DNA of 33,935 bases from a virus, in the IMG/VR virus record IMGVR_UViG_3300042351_000503, positions 1 to 33,935 of that record, one strand, 5' to 3'. A program made the position numbers and the translations under genes. The notes beneath the pieces were generated by a model. The model ran no database searches, was not told the DNA's origin, and was given only the letters and a program-made list of their open reading frames with translations. Shown piece after piece: positions 32,001-33,935 of this stretch. The stretch's first letter is position 1. Each line of letters begins with the position of its first letter.

Positions 32001-32857
32001 ATAGGAGCTGTTGTTACAAATAAACAAGATTTATTATTCTCTATAAAAAATACAGAAACACCAGTCCAATCTCCTGATGTAGGAGCTATTGTAACTGTTG
32101 TTCCTGTTATAGAAGTTATTGTTGCACTTGCAACGCCTTCTTCTGGAGATAACCATCCATTAATTACATCTCCTACAGATAGTGTTGGAAAAGGAATACA
32201 TTTTCCATCTGTATCAATTCTTCCATCTGTACTATCTACACCATTACTAAATGTTCCTTCAGGATTACCAGGACTTGGTGGTATAACACCTGTTCCTCCT
32301 GTTATTTGAAAGAATACTTGACATTGATCCATCCCACCATTATAACCATAATGTATAACTCCTGTATATGTAGGAAAAGGAGCTTCATAACTTGTAAATG
32401 TTACCACATCTCCTTCAGCAAAAATAGAACAGTCTCTTAATCGAACAGGATAGACTGTAGCACCTTCAATATAATCAAAAGAAATAGTTTCTGATTCAGC
32501 ATATACATTGAAACATCCCACTCCTTGATCACTTGTAATACACAAAGCACTTGATGCTTGTTCTTCTCTTCTCACCTCATTGTCAAAATTAGGAAGTCCC
32601 TTTTCAACAAGAACGTATAAAGGATCATCACCTGAGTTTGGTCTGTCAATAATGTTATAGTAACAATCAGCAATAGTTCCTGCATCAACAGCAGCAATGA
32701 ATGCTTCCCAAGTTATATCAGTGAAACTGATACAATTTGCTGTAGAAGATCCACAACATTGACTCATTGTTTTGCCTAATTTATTAAGCTGTGCTTGAAG
32801 TTGCCATAATAAGTTTGACTGTTGGTCCCAACCTATCTGTCTTGATGGAATACCCAT
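29003..32857 (-). CDS. Large receptor-binding-like protein with GloVer-type propeller
   Basis: This 1284-residue protein has the SRQIGW module with CC (1-35), then SFTDITWEAFIAAVDAGTIA and β domains to about 330. At about 350-690 there are repeated blocks of the form LYGTCNAGGNDGVGTIWKWN, LYGTCNGGGANDFGTLFEFD, LWGTSTNGGTNDSGTVFKYI, YGQIFKYN. This is the 'GloVer' tandem repeat (GGxxxxGTxF) predicted to form a β-propeller. Near 855 is KAEIDYLVTNNLLVPGAFYH, a common phage fibre motif. The end (about 1110-1240) has Asn/Phe-rich short repeats (NNCEMRNCNFVEATNCSFTN) like a right-handed β-helix or pentapeptide stack. Probably a long tail fibre or host-recognition protein. Confidence 0.82.
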   Translation of the reverse strand: MGIPSRQIGWDQQSNLLWQLQAQLNKLGKTMSQCCGSSTANCISFTDITWEAFIAAVDAGTIADCYYNIIDRPNSGDDPLYVLVEKGLPNFDNEVRREEQASSALCITSDQGVGCFNVYAESETISFDYIEGATVYPVRLRDCSIFAEGDVVTFTSYEAPFPTYTGVIHYGYNGGMDQCQVFFQITGGTGVIPPSPGNPEGTFSNGVDSTDGRIDTDGKCIPFPTLSVGDVINGWLSPEEGVASATITSITGTTVTIAPTSGDWTGVSVFFIENNKSCLFVTTAPITTVSILLTPDPICFDFDSLLGFGVYLNTLMQATDGLIYGTLQSHKEYDGQLFSMDPVTEQVTILFTFDDTATYGSNPSSGLVEIAGELYGTCNAGGNDGVGTIWKWNIATNTFTVLHSIDNDNDEGAYPYGTLLYTGGLLYGTCNGGGANDFGTLFEFDPIAVTYTVLLQMGDNEDIQYPQGPLVEVIPGELWGTSTNGGTNDSGTVFKYILSSGIDEIVVNLDDVSVSGEYIGASGGVMLASDGNVYFNTINGGDDKNGTLCQITDISTIPVLSIVHSFDINYGYGKAVCPIEIAGNLYGCTNNSNEEPTGCTSPVGSIYKYDLSVGIFTTLHAFDAPTDGGSPTLGQLLPIVDVLYGMTNLPKLPDCPTDQYGQIFKYNITTDVYTNVQALGVPVSSPAEVATSICESIVDPGYTCTTVGGCLFVSGTQFGNEAGQTLVIRTIVTFEGNLNACTPPVPGDIIYDDATGNLIGTVLSFSGVNPYIMEVELDDNANPGYDPNSAGFNIYVQGDGCGIKVEQIIGTIIDYTVQPFSGGKEPVNRPCYYNATYDVITDYPLSQPHTKAEIDYLVTNNLLVPGAFYHIMDVDLFLYGGTEIVIQANSHHSFNDTAMGLFYNPRYDQDVLGYGIYDASTSYSRGDTAIWGGLVITLVGGSGMGNTSAYNLEYNIWTFPGKFKVFVSDTSSFAGGDIVYDPNNSNNSMLITEVGADYIIVSCPPLFLAFALQLDNGTGAVDITSIELHESFYSDFIYNAVWDEITYDYAHDFISSRKDNVGNAVEQSWSSYELYYNNPIYRAIAGFQWGNEYANNIPVEDYVGMFANKITDSYVEVINFRGRYFIQNVFDSSLFVANNLNGRIIFQSNVFINNCEMRNCNFVEATNCSFTNNYFNSSLLHTSEFDGGSFYNNTLNNSIVNQAIFNSIDFINNALKSSELDLSTQVGSIERVNFDYVTLNDDISLATRIYENTYSKDVVQGRGLDNYIKYVSNTGTYAVVLVTT

Positions 32858-32859
32858 AT

Positions 32860-33468
32860 TTATATGTATATTAAATTAGTATTGTTTTTAATTTTGCCTT
32901 GTAAAATTTTACACAAGGTATTATAATTTAAGTTAAAAATCAAAGCAGCTTCTTTTATTCCAAAGTAAAATGTTCCTGTTTCTTTATGTAAAATAATTTT
33001 CATACTATTTTTCATATTCTTCATTTTCATTCTTGTAGATAGAGAATGTTTTATTCCTTTATGAGAATCGCTTATCTTCTTTTTACTCTCTATAGAATGA
33101 TTCCATTTTCCTCTAGTTTGTAACATTTTATCAATAGATTCTTTAGGTAATTTTCCACCTCGACCACCTTCTTTTATGTTTAAAAGATTGCATCCAAGAT
33201 CCTTATAAAAATTAATATAGTAAATTTCTAATTCATCCAAATCAAATTGTGTAACATTATCAGACTGACATTCTTTAATTATTTCAAATTTATGGTTTTG
33301 CCACGTATGTTTCTTAAATGAATTAAATAAAACTCTTTGTTTATAAACACTTTGTAAACTTCTATATTTAGAAAATCTTTTTTTAATGTCCCAACTTTGA
33401 CCAATGTAGACTTTACCACTAGGGCTAGTAATTTTATAAATTCCTATTTGTCTATTTGGTATTCCCAT
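32860..33468 (-). CDS. GIY-YIG homing endonuclease with captured fibre-gene start
   Basis: This 202-residue protein has a GIY-YIG nuclease domain from residue 9 (GIYKITSPSGKVYIGQSWDI) with the catalytic Arg in KKRFSKYRS and Glu in LDELEIYYINFYKDLGCNLL. Then come IKEGGRGGKLPKES, NUMOD3-like SIESKKKISDSHKGIKHS, and a NUMOD1-like end (GIKEAALIFNLNYNTLCKIL). The N-terminus MGIPNRQIG is not part of normal GIY-YIG proteins but matches MGIPSRQIGW of the downstream 1284-residue fibre. The stop is 2 bases before that fibre's ATG. This points to a free-standing homing gene that took over a copy of the fibre's start. Confidence 0.88.
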   Translation of the reverse strand: MGIPNRQIGIYKITSPSGKVYIGQSWDIKKRFSKYRSLQSVYKQRVLFNSFKKHTWQNHKFEIIKECQSDNVTQFDLDELEIYYINFYKDLGCNLLNIKEGGRGGKLPKESIDKMLQTRGKWNHSIESKKKISDSHKGIKHSLSTRMKMKNMKNSMKIILHKETGTFYFGIKEAALIFNLNYNTLCKILQGKIKNNTNLIYI

Positions 33469-33490
33469 TTCTTTATAATTTATTAGTTAT

Positions 33491-33498
33491 CAAAGATA
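33491..33498 (-). promoter_or_regulatory. Candidate promoter TATCTTTG before the GIY-YIG gene
   Basis: On the - strand TATCTTTGATAAC lies 22 bases before the GIY-YIG ATG and fits TAnnTTTG, with a following ATAAC as in the recA element. The spacer between the stop at 33499 and the start at 33468 is only 30 bases, so support is limited. Confidence 0.35.
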
Positions 33499-33645
33499 TT
33501 AATTTATATCTAATGTTATTGTTATGAAACCAAGAAAGAGAACATATGATGTATAATCAAATTTCTCATCAGGGTGTAGGACTTCCCATCCTATTGCTAG
33601 TCTATCGTGTGGCCAATGAAATGATATTTCTAATTGCCAATCCAT
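33499..33645 (-). CDS. Hypothetical small protein (48 aa)
   Basis: The ATG (33643-33645, reverse) overlaps the TAA of the upstream gene (TAATG). The product MDWQLEISFHWPHDRLAIGW, then EVLHPDEKFD, ends in a hydrophobic stretch YVLFLGFITITLDIN. The pattern 'l.f.WP..r.aiGWe.l.pde...Y....lyLG..ti..d' seems familiar from other phages, but no role is known. β-rich, possibly membrane-proximal. Confidence 0.7.
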   Translation of the reverse strand: MDWQLEISFHWPHDRLAIGWEVLHPDEKFDYTSYVLFLGFITITLDIN

Positions 33646-33779
33646 TATCCCTGTCCTTTATTTAATTTCTTGTATAGTTTGCTAGATTTCAACTTTGATG
33701 TCTTTGCTTTTGCGTGTACACCAGGACGACTGATCGTAGGTTTTAAAATCTTTTCTGCTGTGTTGGTTTGTTTTGCCAT
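33645..33779 (-). CDS. Conserved small basic phage protein (44 aa)
   Basis: The product MAKQTNTAEKILKPTISRPG continues VHAKAKTSKLKSSKLYKKLN and ends KGQG. The 'RpGVHAK.KtSklKsSk.YkK...GQG' pattern occurs in many phages of Bacteroidota and other aquatic bacteria as a tiny Lys-rich protein of unknown function. It is coupled by TAATG to the next gene. By composition it belongs with the Lys-rich proteins of 17897-21085. Confidence 0.78.
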   Translation of the reverse strand: MAKQTNTAEKILKPTISRPGVHAKAKTSKLKSSKLYKKLNKGQG

Positions 33780-33784
33780 TGGTT

Positions 33785-33935
33785 TTAAAATAAGTTATAT
33801 TCTACAATAAATCCATATCCTGATGGATTGTTTGGTTGTACAAAGTATTGTGCTCCTAAACTAAATTTAGGAAATTCAAGTAATAATGTTCCATATAAAT
33901 ATGGATTAACTATAGTGGCATTTACACTTTGAACT
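33785..33935 (-). CDS. β-rich protein, C-terminal fragment at window edge
   Basis: The frame runs off the right edge, leaving the last 49 residues. It has alternating hydrophobic strands (TIVNPYLYGTLLLEFPKFSL, then GAQYFVQPNNPSGYGFIVEY) and ends NLF. The pattern of short amphipathic strands with Gly and Asn turns and a terminal Phe resembles the end of an outer-membrane β-barrel, but a virion β-protein is also possible. The N-terminus is needed to decide. Confidence 0.6.
   Translation of the reverse strand, partial: VQSVNATIVNPYLYGTLLLEFPKFSLGAQYFVQPNNPSGYGFIVEYNLF

Noticed and set aside
21645-32857. Diversity-generating retroelement acting on the adhesins
   Set aside because: No reverse transcriptase gene or template/variable repeat pair was seen in this window; it could exist elsewhere, but nothing here supports it.
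1-33935. tRNA genes
   Set aside because: Reading by eye I found no cloverleaf with a GTTCRA-type T-loop between genes; spacers are too short for one almost everywhere. A covariance-model scan would settle this.
1-33935. Prophage integration functions or insertion sequences
   Set aside because: No integrase, transposase, attachment-type repeat or terminal inverted repeat was visible; the mobile genes seen are homing-type nucleases.

Overview
The window looks like part of a tailed double-stranded DNA phage genome (Caudoviricetes). It is AT-rich and almost free of spacer, and it carries phage replication and nucleotide-metabolism genes (primase, RecA, PD-(D/E)XK nuclease, MazG-like enzyme, PhoH-like ATPase, rIIA/rIIB-like pair) together with a set of tail-fibre or adhesin genes. 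A Bacteroidota host (Flavobacterium-like, possibly freshwater or marine) is my inference. It rests on A-rich leaders in place of Shine-Dalgarno sites, a TAnnTTTG-type promoter element before recA, Thr-rich fibre tails, a Bacteroidota-style LRR adhesin and a DUF5522-like protein. No terminase, portal, major capsid or integrase gene lies here, so I do not assign a genus.

Left half (1-17862), all on the + strand: early or middle genes. A primase C-terminus enters from the left edge. It is followed by a DUF932-like protein, a degenerate uracil-DNA glycosylase, the rIIA/rIIB-like pair separated by a tiny zinc-ribbon gene and a UUCG hairpin terminator, an HNH nuclease, and a run of small uncharacterised genes that overlap by a few bases around a PD-(D/E)XK nuclease. 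After the terminator at 12457 a new unit starts with recA and continues with MazG-like, HNH-like, thioredoxin, PhoH-like and GroES-like genes. It ends in a glycosylation cassette of a GT2 glycosyltransferase, a SAM methyltransferase and a second GT-A-type transferase. A strong symmetrical hairpin at 17872-17895 closes it.

Right half (17897-33935), all on the - strand and converging on that hairpin: first very basic, lysine/glycine-rich small proteins that share a KA[QK]xG motif, probably virion components. Next come fibre and adhesin genes, which reuse three short N-terminal modules (FIKxGFWEQLC; RFDGxGRIV...ECC; SRxIGW...CC) followed by unrelated distal domains: collagen/C1q-like, LRR, Thr-rich tails, and a 1284-residue protein with a predicted propeller. 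Two more glycosyltransferases, a ferritin-like protein and a small membrane protein sit among them.

The most unusual feature is that two apparent homing endonuclease genes (GIY-YIG at 32860-33468, NUMOD4-HNH at 28098-28706) each begin with a copy of the first six to nine codons of the structural or glycosyltransferase gene directly downstream, as if they had captured that gene's start. Other points of note are a UDG whose catalytic Asp is Cys, a DnaJ-type zinc module inside rIIB, and a paired cysteine at the exit of every recurring adhesin N-module.
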